Shown here one piece after another: positions 56,177 through 64,000 of a stretch of DNA of 64,000 nucleotides. Numbering within the stretch: position 1 is the stretch's first letter; each line of letters begins with the position of its first letter. The DNA lies in NCBI RefSeq assembly GCF_026262505.1, contig NC_067207.1, positions 22,536,082-22,600,081 on the forward strand, given 5' to 3'. A program made the position numbers and the translations under genes. The stretch comes from Trichomonas vaginalis G3. Its lineage: Eukaryota > Parabasalia > Trichomonadida > Trichomonadidae. Below the pieces are notes generated by a model that worked only from the letters and a program-made list of their open reading frames with translations, was not told the origin of the DNA and made no database searches.

Positions 56177-58147
56177 TTGACATTTGAAATTTTGGATCCT
56201 AAAGATAAGTCACGAAAGCGCTGGGAATTATATACATCTAATATTAGCAAAGTACTAAGTAAGGAGCTGAAAGTACAAAACGCAGAGGACCTGATTGACC
56301 CTTCAGAAATGCTGATAAAATCGTATTTACAATGGACATGGCCATACTTTGCCAGAACTCTATATGATTTTGCATTTCAGAATAAAGAGAATTCAATGGT
56401 TGCATCATCATTGCTCGCAATTATACATTCGAAATTACCAGCTGTTTCATATAACGTTTTGAACTACGTTTCATACAAATTTAATAATAGTATGAAAAAG
56501 AATGACGAAAATGGAATCATATGTGCTTCTATTTTCTTTACTTCTCTCTACAGATTTTATATAATTTCTCCAAACATTATTTTTTCATTATTATTAGGAC
56601 TTCTTGGGTTCAAAAACAAATACATGCCAATTGTAATCGAGATTTTACGTCTTTGCGCTCCGATTTTGGACCAAGAAATTCCGAACGAGTTTACTAACAT
56701 ATTTACACAAATAATAAGGATGGCAGACCCTAAATACGACACAGAGATACAGAAATTGACACGTTGGAGAGCTCAAGGATGGGCTGGTCGCGTATATAGC
56801 AAAGATTACTACTCATATTCGAGAATTCCTTACAGACTTAACGCCTTAGAAGAATACGGAGATCCTCTCAATGATTTTCTCATTGAAGAAATCACGGAAG
56901 ATCCAACTTCCAACTTATACAAAGGATATGACTATGAAGCATTCGATAGAGCTCATGATACATACAGTACACAGATAGAAAATATTGTTGGTTCTGTTAT
57001 TGACGATAATTTTGAAGAAAATCAACAAATTGTTCAAGAAAATTTGGAAAATCAAGAACCAATTCAACCAGAAACCATAGAAACAGAAGACAAACACGAA
57101 GAAGATGTTGTTGAAGAAGAACAACATGAAGATGACTCAACACAAGTTGCAATTTCGGAAAACAAACAAAAAACAGCAAATTTAGAGTTCCAAAAGACAA
57201 TTTACTTAACAATTACATCAACAGCAACAGGTAGTGAAGCCGCACATAAGCTAATTAAGATTCTGAATGAAGATGACAAAGTTTTTACAAGATCAAAAGA
57301 TATGGAGAAGAAAACTCTCATAAAACCACATAAACAGATCCTTATTGAGACGCTTATTGAATATATAGGCCACAGCAAGACATTCGATCGAAATTTAGCC
57401 AGTATTCCTCGTTATTTAATGAATGCCCATCCAGATACACAAAATCTGATAGAAGAGAACTTCAGAAGGATATATAATAATTGCGAATCATACAAAGAGA
57501 GCCAGATTATCAACCTTGCTCGTTTATTTGCCTATCTTTTGGCTCATGATTCAATAAGTTGGGGAATTTTATCGATAATAAGGTTAACGGCTGAAGACAC
57601 AAACACAGAACAAAGACTTATGATCAGATATTTAATCGAAGAGCTCGCAAAAGGGCCTGCAGAGATGTCATCAACATCTTGGCTGGTAAACAAGCTCAAA
57701 GAGCCAGAAATTGAAGCTGCAACGAGCGGAATCTTTTTAACAGATACAATCGAACACGCAGAAATAGTTACACAGTTCTTTTCTGTCATAAATTTGGAAT
57801 ATCTTGTTGAAGGTGTTAAAGCTAAGATAGCAATGATGATGGCACAACCACAACCGAATATTATGCTACTGGAAAATGATACCGATTATAGCTCTGGATC
57901 AGAAGAAAAAGATTTGCAAAATAATGTTGAAGAAAAGGAAAATCCAGAACAAAATGATGAAGAAACAAAATTAAGGAATATATTGCTGGAGCAAAAACGC
58001 GCTGTAGATGAAAGAAAACAAAAAATTTTGAAGGAATCTGAATCTTCCGATTCAAGTTCAGCTTCTGGATCAGATGAAGAAGCAGCAAAAAGAAGAAGGA
58101 AGCACAGACATCATCACCATCGTCATCATCATAGACATCATCATTGA
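56177..58147 (+). CDS. CWC22-like pre-mRNA splicing factor (MIF4G + MA3)
   Basis: About 656 residues. An N-terminal MIF4G-type helical domain (from RKRWELYTSNISKVLSKEL to about residue 280) is followed by an acidic linker. An MA3 domain at about 335-460 carries the CWC22 hallmarks EFQKTIYLTITS and EAAHKLIKI, then LARLFAYLLAHDSISWGILS, and ends in an acidic, Ser-rich region with a basic His/Arg-rich tail. CWC22 joins the activated spliceosome, binds eIF4A3 and is needed for splicing and exon-junction complex assembly. Odd point: no ATG opens the frame. TTG at 56177 follows an 11-T run, the frame opens at 56150 after TGA, and the first ATG (56306) would cut into MIF4G. A missing exon, a start-codon mutation, a T-run error or a non-AUG start are all possible. 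An Inr-like CTCATTA lies about 40 nt upstream. Confidence 0.82.
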   Translation: MTFEILDPKDKSRKRWELYTSNISKVLSKELKVQNAEDLIDPSEMLIKSYLQWTWPYFARTLYDFAFQNKENSMVASSLLAIIHSKLPAVSYNVLNYVSYKFNNSMKKNDENGIICASIFFTSLYRFYIISPNIIFSLLLGLLGFKNKYMPIVIEILRLCAPILDQEIPNEFTNIFTQIIRMADPKYDTEIQKLTRWRAQGWAGRVYSKDYYSYSRIPYRLNALEEYGDPLNDFLIEEITEDPTSNLYKGYDYEAFDRAHDTYSTQIENIVGSVIDDNFEENQQIVQENLENQEPIQPETIETEDKHEEDVVEEEQHEDDSTQVAISENKQKTANLEFQKTIYLTITSTATGSEAAHKLIKILNEDDKVFTRSKDMEKKTLIKPHKQILIETLIEYIGHSKTFDRNLASIPRYLMNAHPDTQNLIEENFRRIYNNCESYKESQIINLARLFAYLLAHDSISWGILSIIRLTAEDTNTEQRLMIRYLIEELAKGPAEMSSTSWLVNKLKEPEIEAATSGIFLTDTIEHAEIVTQFFSVINLEYLVEGVKAKIAMMMAQPQPNIMLLENDTDYSSGSEEKDLQNNVEEKENPEQNDEETKLRNILLEQKRAVDERKQKILKESESSDSSSASGSDEEAAKRRRKHRHHHHRHHHRHHH

Positions 58148-58637
58148 AATTTTTCATTTTTCATTTTTTTTGTTTTTTTTTGTATATTAATATAGAAAAA
58201 TCATTGAATTTCCTTTTGTAAACCAGGAATTTGATAAGGCCATAACTTTTCATGATAAATTCAATAACTTTTGCCAAATAAGCATCGAATTTCTCATGCA
58301 TTACAAGAATTGCCATTTTTGATGCAATAGTTTTATTCTTTGTCTTATAAATTGTACAATAATGTTTATAAAAATAAAATTTTTAGAAATCAATCTTTTT
58401 TTACATGAAAATCTTTGAGTAGTCAATATTATATCCATGTGATAATGTGATTATTGATTTTTTACAAATTCTTCCTTATTTCTACCAATAATGAATTCAA
58501 ATTTGATAATAAACAAGAATATACTTTACATCATGCACTATTTAAAAATAATAATGTAAAATAAATATATCCATATTAATAAAATCGCGTAATGTTTAAA
58601 AAATGTTGGGTGAAATAAGATGTTGATAAAAATGAAA
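58148..58637. other. Convergent intergenic region
   Basis: 490 bp between the 3' ends of the CWC22-like and protease genes. AT-rich, with several TAAA polyadenylation-like signals. No gene. Confidence 0.6.
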
Positions 58638-60734
58638 TTAAACGAGGAAATTGGTATGAAGGATATCATCATCACTATCTGCTTCTGCTGCTTTGTGTTT
58701 CTTAACAGCAATAACAGTAAAGACGATGATGATGATAAGAAGAAGGGCACCACCTGCAGCAGCACCAATAATAATCCAGTTCTTCTTGCTAAGGCCACCC
58801 TTTGTCGTACCAGAGTTTGCATTGTTGTCTCCTCCTTTCTCGCCTGATGTAGATTCCTTCTCATCAATTGCTGGCTTTGAATCTTCTGGCTTGTTTGTTA
58901 CCTCAACCTCTGTCTTTGTTTCTGTTTCTTTGGTTGGTTGATCAGGCGTTGGAATAACTTGTGTTGGAAGCTTAGGAGTTGGGGTCTTTGGTGTTGGTGT
59001 TTTAGGAGTTGGGGTCTTTGGTGTTGGTGTCTTAGGCGTTGGCGTCTTTGGAGTGGGTGTTCTTGGTGTTGGGGTTTGTGGTGTCGGAGTTCTTGGAGTG
59101 GGTGTGGGTGTTGCTGGCGGAGGAACATCTACGAGCTGCTTTGTGTAATTAAGGAATGGATCGTTTCTGAAATGCATATCATAAAGCTTCATTGTTCTGC
59201 AAAATCTTTCTGGATCAGGATACCAGTAAGTTCTAGGATAATAACTAGTTGAAGAAATGTAAAGTCGAGAATCGACTTTCCTGTTTACATTCGATCTATC
59301 ACAAGTGATTTTTGTTGTTGCTCCGCTAGTACTTGTAATCAAATCGTAAGTGAAACTATCGTATCCATTGCATTTATATGTTGAGCATGCATAATTATAA
59401 AGCGTGGAAGGAATTGCAGCTTGGTTCCTTGGACATACATTATTAGGGAAAATGTACCGCATGAAATCATATATATCTGATTCACCAACTACATCATATG
59501 AATTAGGATTGTAGAAGGACTTTGAATTGCAGTACTTATTGTTTGCTGGGCAAGAAGGTGGGCTGAAAGAATGAGCTGAACCTGTAAATTTGAAGTCAAA
59601 TCCAGTATTGGGCAAAGTATCTCTCTGATTTCCTTTCCATATGTAATATTCTGGAAAAACTTGTTGAGGTGGACCAATAGCGAAGTCTCTGATAGGATTG
59701 TCATTAATAGATTCTGGATGTCCCCAAACAAGAGGTTGACCCATGCGCCAATCAACTTTGTAGTTTCCGGTATCTTGAAGAACAGACATTACTGCATCAG
59801 TTAATCTATTGAAAGGTCCTGATTCTGTTTGAATTGTCTGACCTGTCATAAGGTCAGTCATATATACTCTTCCTTCTAAGTGGCTGCCGATTGTTCCATC
59901 ACCGCCACCATCTTCAATTTCGATACCAGAAGGACATGTTTTATCGTCACCAACGAATGTTTGAACTCCAAATTGTTTAACTGCAAAATTATGTGCATAT
60001 GGTGTAACAAGGAAGTTATAGGTCCTTCCATACTTCTTCATCGTGCATGTAATTTGGCTATGCCTGTTAGATGTTTCATATGGATGATAATTGTTGAAAT
60101 GATAAGATGAAATTCCGAGGGCATGGAAAATTTCGTGGATGCAAACATAGAAAAATTCATTATTAACGGAGTTTTCATCTTGTGGGGACGATGGAATTGA
60201 TCTTCCATTAATAAAGACAGCTCCTCCAATTGGTCTATTGTATGTGTATTCAAATACATTGGATCCAGCTTGTGCTAATGGGTTTGTACCTCCAAATGGC
60301 CTAACTAATATACCCATGTATAGGTCATAGTTATTTACAGAGTATGGAAGTTTGTAATTTGTATCAGAATTAAAATTTCGTGCATCTATTGGCTTTGTAT
60401 TAGGTATTACTTTAAGTAATCTTTGAAGGTAATTTCTTACATTTTCCATTGTTTGTTTGGCAGCAGTTATTTTGGCCGGAGTGAGAACATCATCAGAAGA
60501 ACAAGAATATCGATAGCCACCATATGAAACTGACTGCCCTGAATATGTGCATGTCATTCCATCATTTATAGTTCCATCCATGTAGCGGTAATCGAAATTG
60601 ATTCTAATGTTTTCCCAGGTTGGAGCTTTAAGTGAACGTTTGGAATATGCTTTTGCATAATATAAATGAGTATTCTTCATAAACTGATCATGCGTACAGT
60701 TGTGAATTTGGGTGCTAATCAGGAACAAAATCAT
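58638..60734 (-). CDS. GP63-like (leishmanolysin, peptidase family M8) membrane metalloprotease
   Basis: 698 residues. The zinc site is complete: HEIFH at 200-204 and a third His in GSHLEGR (H285), followed by the Met-turn DLMTG (M296). Cys-rich parts follow. A stalk of TPTPKTPTPRTP-type repeats (about 555-600), an acidic/Ser-rich stretch, one membrane helix (NWIIIGAAAGGALLLIIIIV, about 650-675) and a short cytoplasmic tail (KKHKAAEADSDDD) complete it, so it is a type I surface protein. The hydrophobic start MILFLIS is short for a signal peptide; TAA lies directly before the ATG. GP63-like proteases are a large family in trichomonads, linked to degradation of extracellular protein and host-cell interaction; this assignment is by family. 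The Pro/Thr stalk is likely O-glycosylated. Confidence 0.93.
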   Translation of the reverse strand: MILFLISTQIHNCTHDQFMKNTHLYYAKAYSKRSLKAPTWENIRINFDYRYMDGTINDGMTCTYSGQSVSYGGYRYSCSSDDVLTPAKITAAKQTMENVRNYLQRLLKVIPNTKPIDARNFNSDTNYKLPYSVNNYDLYMGILVRPFGGTNPLAQAGSNVFEYTYNRPIGGAVFINGRSIPSSPQDENSVNNEFFYVCIHEIFHALGISSYHFNNYHPYETSNRHSQITCTMKKYGRTYNFLVTPYAHNFAVKQFGVQTFVGDDKTCPSGIEIEDGGGDGTIGSHLEGRVYMTDLMTGQTIQTESGPFNRLTDAVMSVLQDTGNYKVDWRMGQPLVWGHPESINDNPIRDFAIGPPQQVFPEYYIWKGNQRDTLPNTGFDFKFTGSAHSFSPPSCPANNKYCNSKSFYNPNSYDVVGESDIYDFMRYIFPNNVCPRNQAAIPSTLYNYACSTYKCNGYDSFTYDLITSTSGATTKITCDRSNVNRKVDSRLYISSTSYYPRTYWYPDPERFCRTMKLYDMHFRNDPFLNYTKQLVDVPPPATPTPTPRTPTPQTPTPRTPTPKTPTPKTPTPKTPTPKTPTPKTPTPKLPTQVIPTPDQPTKETETKTEVEVTNKPEDSKPAIDEKESTSGEKGGDNNANSGTTKGGLSKKNWIIIGAAAGGALLLIIIIVFTVIAVKKHKAAEADSDDDILHTNFLV

Positions 60735-61165
60735 TTAAAAAATTTGAATTATTATAAGAATTTTTGAATAATTTCAATCTTTTTATTAAAATAGATGGAG
60801 TAAAGCAAAATGAACCAACCTTGTTATTTACCATAAAATAATTTTGAATACATTTGAATGGTAATTCTATTTCAAAACCGATATTTTTGAGAGAGGACGG
60901 AATTTACTTTCCTCAAATTTCTCCTGCAAGTTGATTGAAATAGAAATCCAATCTCTCTTTTGAAAATTATGCGAAGTTCAATTTTCGGTAGAATAATGTT
61001 AATTATAAAAAACTATTTACATGTATTCTTAATCATACGATAACTTCCATTTCAATTCTTTCAGCAAATATGTCAAATTTGTAACAAATTTGAATAGGCA
61101 TTACACTTTCCAGAAAGCAACAAAAACAAAAAAATTAATACAGAAACTATTTTCTGATATGATTT

Positions 61166-61166
<1 letters not shown>
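60735..61166. other. Intergenic region left of the Maverick
   Basis: 432 bp upstream of the protease gene, AT-rich, no ORF. It should hold the protease promoter; an Inr-like TTCAAATTTTT lies directly before the ATG. Confidence 0.6.

Positions 61167-61201
<35 letters not shown>
61167..61201 (+). repeat. Poly(A) tract of about 35 bases
   Basis: 35 consecutive A directly before the GC-rich Maverick end. Either a pre-existing A tract used as insertion target (a 6-bp duplication AAAAAA would be invisible) or part of the element end. The length may be inexact. Confidence 0.85.
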
Positions 61202-61203
<2 letters not shown>

Positions 61204-61434
61204 TAGTGGGGCTTCCAGGCACTTCGTGCCTTCTAGCCCTGATGTTGATGTTTAGTATAAATGAAGTTTTTATTCGGAGGACTCTTCTTCTTCCTCCATT
61301 GCTTCTGGGAAGAAGCCTTCTTCTGGGTCGAAAACATTATATAATGTGTCGCTTTTCACAAATTATATATGTTTTCATGTTTTGTCACTTTTCTGTCACT
61401 TTTCGGGTAAAAACATTTTTATTATTATATATAA
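61202..61434 (+). repeat. Terminal region of the Maverick, with promoter-like motifs
   Basis: 233 bp without a supported gene. Hairpin AGGCACTTCGTGCCT with a TTCG loop at the very end. Further in, TTGTCACTTTTCTGTCACTTTTCGG gives two Inr-like TCA(+1)CTTTT sites about 40-55 nt before the methyltransferase ATG. Should recur as an inverted copy at the other end of the element. Confidence 0.55.
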
Positions 61435-62253
61435 ATGAATTTTACAAAACCACCGTTACCGTTCTTTGGAAATAAGAGTAGATGTAAAGATATTCTATTG
61501 AGAGAACTTAAGAAACTACCGAATGGTCTAACATTTGTAGATTTGTTCGGTGGAAGTTTCTATATATCCCATTTGTGCCATATAATATTTCCAGACTCAA
61601 AGATTATATGCAATGACTTCGACAACTATATGGACCGTCTCAAACATATTCCAGACACAAACAATATATTGAAAGAGTTAAAAGAAAAGATACCTATAGG
61701 TAAGATGGAACGTATACCATTAGATAAGAAAAATATTGTGAGAGAGGTTTTGAAAAAAGCAGAATATATAGACTGGGATAGTATATCTGCTAGACTATTA
61801 TATAGTGGTGCTATAAGAGTTCATGACATTGAAACACTTATGTCAAAAGTTTTATATCTTAACTATACAAATGTTTTCAAAGAGGACATAGATAAATATA
61901 TTGAGGGTATAGAGTTTGTGAGATGTCATTGGACAGATTTGTATGAAAAATATAAAGACAAGGAAAATGTTTTCTTTATAGTGGACCCGCCGTTCTATAA
62001 CACATGGGATTTTCAATACCAAGTAGACTGGACTTTGAGAGACTCTTTAGAAACTTTAGACGTTTTACATAACCATCCATGCTTTTACTTTACATCCGAT
62101 AAAAGTGGTTTGGAAACCGTTATGAGATGGTTAGAGGACATACATGACTATGAGTTTATATATGACAAGATAGAATATGAGAGAGGTCCTATAAACTGGA
62201 GAAAGTGTCATAACAAAGAAATTTTATTAGTAAGTAAATGTGGTTTGAAATAG
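61435..62253 (+). CDS. DNA N6-adenine methyltransferase (Dam/D12 class), Maverick-borne
   Basis: 272 residues, clear ATG. S-adenosylmethionine site: PFFGNKS near the N-terminus (about 9-15) and VDLFGGSF at 35-42. The catalytic motif is VDPPFYNTWD with D184-P-P-F187, where most Dam-type enzymes have DPPY; the Tyr comes one residue later. The C-terminus continues with TSDKSGLE and NKEILLVSK strands typical of the fold. Such Maverick-derived enzymes are known in T. vaginalis, whose genome carries abundant 6-methyladenine. In an element it could protect or mark its own DNA or influence chromatin. The last codons overlap the next ORF by 16 bp. Confidence 0.88.
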   Translation: MNFTKPPLPFFGNKSRCKDILLRELKKLPNGLTFVDLFGGSFYISHLCHIIFPDSKIICNDFDNYMDRLKHIPDTNNILKELKEKIPIGKMERIPLDKKNIVREVLKKAEYIDWDSISARLLYSGAIRVHDIETLMSKVLYLNYTNVFKEDIDKYIEGIEFVRCHWTDLYEKYKDKENVFFIVDPPFYNTWDFQYQVDWTLRDSLETLDVLHNHPCFYFTSDKSGLETVMRWLEDIHDYEFIYDKIEYERGPINWRKCHNKEILLVSKCGLK

Positions 62254-62459
62254 GACTACTTGTTTTAGGTTTTTCCATTGTGTCATTTATTTATTTGACG
62301 TGGCAGAAAGATATAGAGAATATGAAGATGAACCAATGCCTGCAAATGTTCAGTATATGTACTCGTAAGAGATATTTTTATCTAATATTAAATGGACGCA
62401 CAGAACTTAGCGAATGCACAGCAACCTGGACAACCAAACCCAGAGAATATTCCAAATGA
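62238..62459 (+). CDS. Small single-pass membrane protein of the Maverick, possibly frameshifted
   Basis: ATG overlaps the end of the methyltransferase gene. The first ~25 residues form a convincing membrane helix (MWFEIGLLVLGFSIVSFIYL). After about residue 25 another frame is more protein-like, with an acidic stretch (REYEDEPMPANVQYMYS) ending at TAA near 62368. I therefore suspect a small indel around 62295-62310, so the in-frame tail listed here may not be the true one. Function unknown; short membrane proteins are common in this part of Polintons. Confidence 0.45.
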   Translation: MWFEIGLLVLGFSIVSFIYLTWQKDIENMKMNQCLQMFSICTRKRYFYLILNGRTELSECTATWTTKPREYSK

Positions 62460-62753
62460 AGTTAGAATACAAACTGCAATGGCAAACTATGGTCAAGTGC
62501 CAACAGATGTACAAATGCAAACTGCCATGTCAAATGACGCTGCGTTAGGTTTGCCACCATGGTATGCAAATATGAGATGGAAAGAGTTTTATACAAACCC
62601 TGAAGTGGGATATAAACAACTTTATGCAGATGACGCGAACACAGGAGTTGACCAGAATATGTTTTCTACCAGAGGAGAAACAGAATGTATGAGCTCCAGT
62701 TAAAGAATGCTATGGAACTCAACAGGAAACGTAAGAGACTAGGCGGACATTAG
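62392..62753 (+). CDS. Small Maverick protein, probable virion component, apparent frameshift
   Basis: From the ATG at 62392 about 90 residues are in frame: Asn/Gln/Pro-rich (NAQQPGQPNPENIPN), with two copies of a repeat (RIQTAMANYGQVPTD, QMQTAMSNDAALGLPP), then PWYANMRWKEFY. Near 62662 a TTTT run appears to lack or gain one base. The original frame stops at 62703, while the neighbouring frame continues as a basic tail with KRKRLGGH before TAG at 62753. An LGG near a terminus resembles cleavage sites used by capsid-maturation cysteine proteases. No characterised homologue recognised. Confidence 0.5.
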
Positions 62754-62771
62754 ATTTTTACATATAGTAAA

Positions 62772-63014
62772 ATGGGTTTCTTCAGTAGTATTGGAAACTT
62801 CTTCAGAAGAGTTGGAAGAGGTATATGGAATGGAATAAAAACCGTAGGAAGAGGAATTTGGAACGGAGTCAAAAATATTGGTAAAAGAGTAGGTCAGTTC
62901 GTTGGTATTATACCTAAAGACCCTGAACCAGAAGAACAAGCTCCTGTTATACAACAGCCTGAACCTGCACCACAGTCTAGTTGGCAACCAAATCCAACAC
63001 CTCAACCGTATTAA
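62772..63014 (+). CDS. Small amphipathic protein, minor-virion-protein candidate
   Basis: 80 residues, clear ATG shortly after the previous gene. The first ~45 residues are a basic amphipathic helix with an internal repeat (VGRGIWNGIKTVGRGIWNGV). The rest is Pro/Gln/Glu-rich and disordered. The architecture (membrane-active amphipathic head, Pro-rich tail) recalls the lytic cement proteins of adenovirus-like capsids. That is inference by shape, not by homology. Confidence 0.6.
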   Translation: MGFFSSIGNFFRRVGRGIWNGIKTVGRGIWNGVKNIGKRVGQFVGIIPKDPEPEEQAPVIQQPEPAPQSSWQPNPTPQPY

Positions 63015-63018
63015 AAAA

Positions 63019-63867
63019 TTATATTTTTACCGTTCGATAGTAGTTGTATATGAAACTAAGTTCTAAGTAAAACGCATGGTATAATGGAATTATTCTCTTT
63101 CTTCCATCTGTAGTAAACCATACTTGAAAGTCTGAAATACTTCCACTCGGTGGTTCATATAGCTTTGTAGGTTTTTCGTAAAAGTCATTTGCCAAGCATA
63201 AAAAAGAGTTTTGTGCACCAGAAAATGAAGCATGAACTATAATAGCATCTGAGTCGAAAACATTTTCATATGTTCCATTAGGGTTTTCGACTTCATAAAA
63301 GTTCGGGTGTACTGGATATTCTGCAGGCTGATTTAACATCCTCAAAAATCTATACCATGCCAAGTTGTTATATTTTGTAGAAATATAAACGTCTTCTCCA
63401 AGGTCTTCTATTCTATTGATTTTAACAGTTGCATTTTTCCTGTCATAAACAATATCGAGATGGTACTCTCCTTCGTCAATGTTGTACTGTTTTGCATATT
63501 CGAGATAGATATCGTTTATTTTTTCTTGAAAAGCTTGAAGAGTTGTTTCTAAGTTTACAAGCAAATTCACTTGTAAAAGTTTTCCCTGTTCAAATTTCTC
63601 ATACGTACGTTTCTCTTTGTTATAGTATCGAATTTCAAAAGCGACCGTAAATGGGAAACCATGTATGGCTTCTGAAATGAACTTCATTCTACGAAAGCCA
63701 ACAGCTTTTGTGACGGATGGGTCTCTTAACCATCTTAACGGGTAGTCAAAACGATAGCCTTCATGCTTTACGGTCTCTGTCTCAAACTTTTGACCGACAT
63801 TAGTAAAAAGTTCATCTAATGGTTTAGTTGTAGCAACTCTTGAATTTTCTTTTTCTATTGGAAGCAT
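63019..63867 (-). CDS. Maverick structural protein, probable minor capsid (penton-like)
   Basis: 282 residues, ATG start, on the strand opposite to the genes left of it; its stop lies only a few bases from the end of the previous gene. No signal peptide or membrane helix. Many short beta strands; the C-terminal region (DAIIVHASFSGAQNSFLCL, PSGSISDFQVWFTTDGRK, IIPLYHAFYLELSFIYNYY) has the strand pattern of a jelly-roll-type capsid subunit. Polintons encode a double-jelly-roll major and a single-jelly-roll minor capsid protein, and the size fits the latter. Assignment is tentative. Confidence 0.5.
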   Translation of the reverse strand: MLPIEKENSRVATTKPLDELFTNVGQKFETETVKHEGYRFDYPLRWLRDPSVTKAVGFRRMKFISEAIHGFPFTVAFEIRYYNKEKRTYEKFEQGKLLQVNLLVNLETTLQAFQEKINDIYLEYAKQYNIDEGEYHLDIVYDRKNATVKINRIEDLGEDVYISTKYNNLAWYRFLRMLNQPAEYPVHPNFYEVENPNGTYENVFDSDAIIVHASFSGAQNSFLCLANDFYEKPTKLYEPPSGSISDFQVWFTTDGRKRIIPLYHAFYLELSFIYNYYRTVKI

Positions 63868-63885
63868 ATTTTATCTAGAATAAAA

Positions 63886-64000
63886 ATGTCGAAAGAAACA
63901 GCGTCTATGAGAGAAATAAAACACAACCGACAACTCATTTTGCAAGCTCTAAATAAGAACACAACAAACTTTTCAAACTATTCTAAGATATCTGAGTCAT
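63886..64000 (+). CDS. 5' end of a further Maverick gene (partial)
   Basis: An ATG at 63886 opens a frame of 38 codons that is still open at the window edge (begins MSKETASMREIKHNRQ). It diverges from the minor-capsid-like gene with only 18 bp between the two ATGs, so both share a tiny promoter region. Product not recognisable from this much. Confidence 0.5.
   Translation, partial: MSKETASMREIKHNRQLILQALNKNTTNFSNYSKISES

Larger units (their letters stand above)
61201..64000 (+). mobile_element. Maverick/Polinton DNA transposon, left part (runs off the window)
   Basis: Starts with AGGTAGTGGGG. Polinton ends usually begin with AG and are flanked by 6-bp duplications. It is followed by a 31-bp imperfect palindrome (GGGCTTCCAGGCAC / TTCGTGCCTTCTAGCCC). 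Genes inside are a DNA adenine methyltransferase, small proteins of virion type with a basic tail ending LGGH, and a probable minor capsid protein. DNA polymerase B, integrase, packaging ATPase and major capsid genes, expected for a full element, would lie right of the window. Mavericks make up a large part of the T. vaginalis genome. Confidence 0.72.

Noticed and set aside
58693..59252. Plus-strand frames rich in Trp/Arg/Cys over the protease stalk
   Set aside because: Antisense of the Pro/Thr repeat codons of the GP63-like gene.
61206..61475. 89-codon plus-strand frame, and a short minus-strand acidic frame ending EEEEESSE near 61275
   Set aside because: Neither has a good start or family likeness; the region is the Maverick end and promoter. 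The acidic piece may be chance.

Overview
The window looks like nuclear DNA of a trichomonad, most probably Trichomonas vaginalis. The evidence is AT-rich sequence, intron-free genes in short compact blocks, and families that are hallmark expansions of that genome: BspA-like leucine-rich-repeat (LRR) proteins, a DUF3447-type ankyrin protein with the typical N-terminus, a GP63-like (leishmanolysin) metallopeptidase, glycine-rich (ALK/LTK-type) and Pmp-like surface-protein pieces, a Serinc protein, and a Maverick/Polinton with a DNA adenine methyltransferase. No bacterial-style operons or ribosome binding sites were seen.

Layout. 1-23086: head-to-tail array, all on the minus strand, of 17 BspA-like LRR units of about 1.34 kb. 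Type A and type B units mix and form a 2,932-bp A+B higher-order repeat towards the right. None of the units has an ATG at the expected start. One divergent, complete, ATG-initiated paralogue follows at 23573-24550. 24908-31792: one long gene for an ATR/Mec1-type PI3K-related kinase. 32.0-36.3 kb: three N-terminally truncated glycine-rich-domain genes and one Pmp-like fragment, apparently spread by duplication, with two copies of a small hairpin element. 36.4-41.1 kb: gene-poor. It holds a striking inverted-repeat element (38.0-39.6 kb) made of tandem hairpin units, and two GC-richer islands. 41.2-48.5 kb: housekeeping-like genes (unknown protein, C2HC zinc-finger protein, coiled-coil protein, beta-barrel candidate, DENN protein) and an ankyrin protein. 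48.5-52.6 kb: non-coding, including a candidate 2,364-bp transposable element with 17-bp terminal inverted repeats and a 7-bp target duplication. 52.6-53.8 kb: Serinc. 53.8-56.1 kb: non-coding, with repeats. 56.2-58.1 kb: CWC22-like splicing factor. 58.6-60.7 kb: GP63-like protease. 61201-64000: left part of a Maverick/Polinton, apparently inserted next to a 35-A tract. It carries a methyltransferase, small virion-like proteins and a probable minor capsid protein, and runs off the window.

How it fits together. Conserved single-copy cell-biology genes (DNA-damage kinase, splicing factor, membrane and traffic proteins) are islands among expanded surface-protein families and mobile DNA. The most unusual regions are the start-less BspA array beside one intact paralogue and the hairpin-built foldback-like element. 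Several array units differ only by single-base indels, many in homopolymers, so assembly error must be excluded before calling each one a pseudogene.
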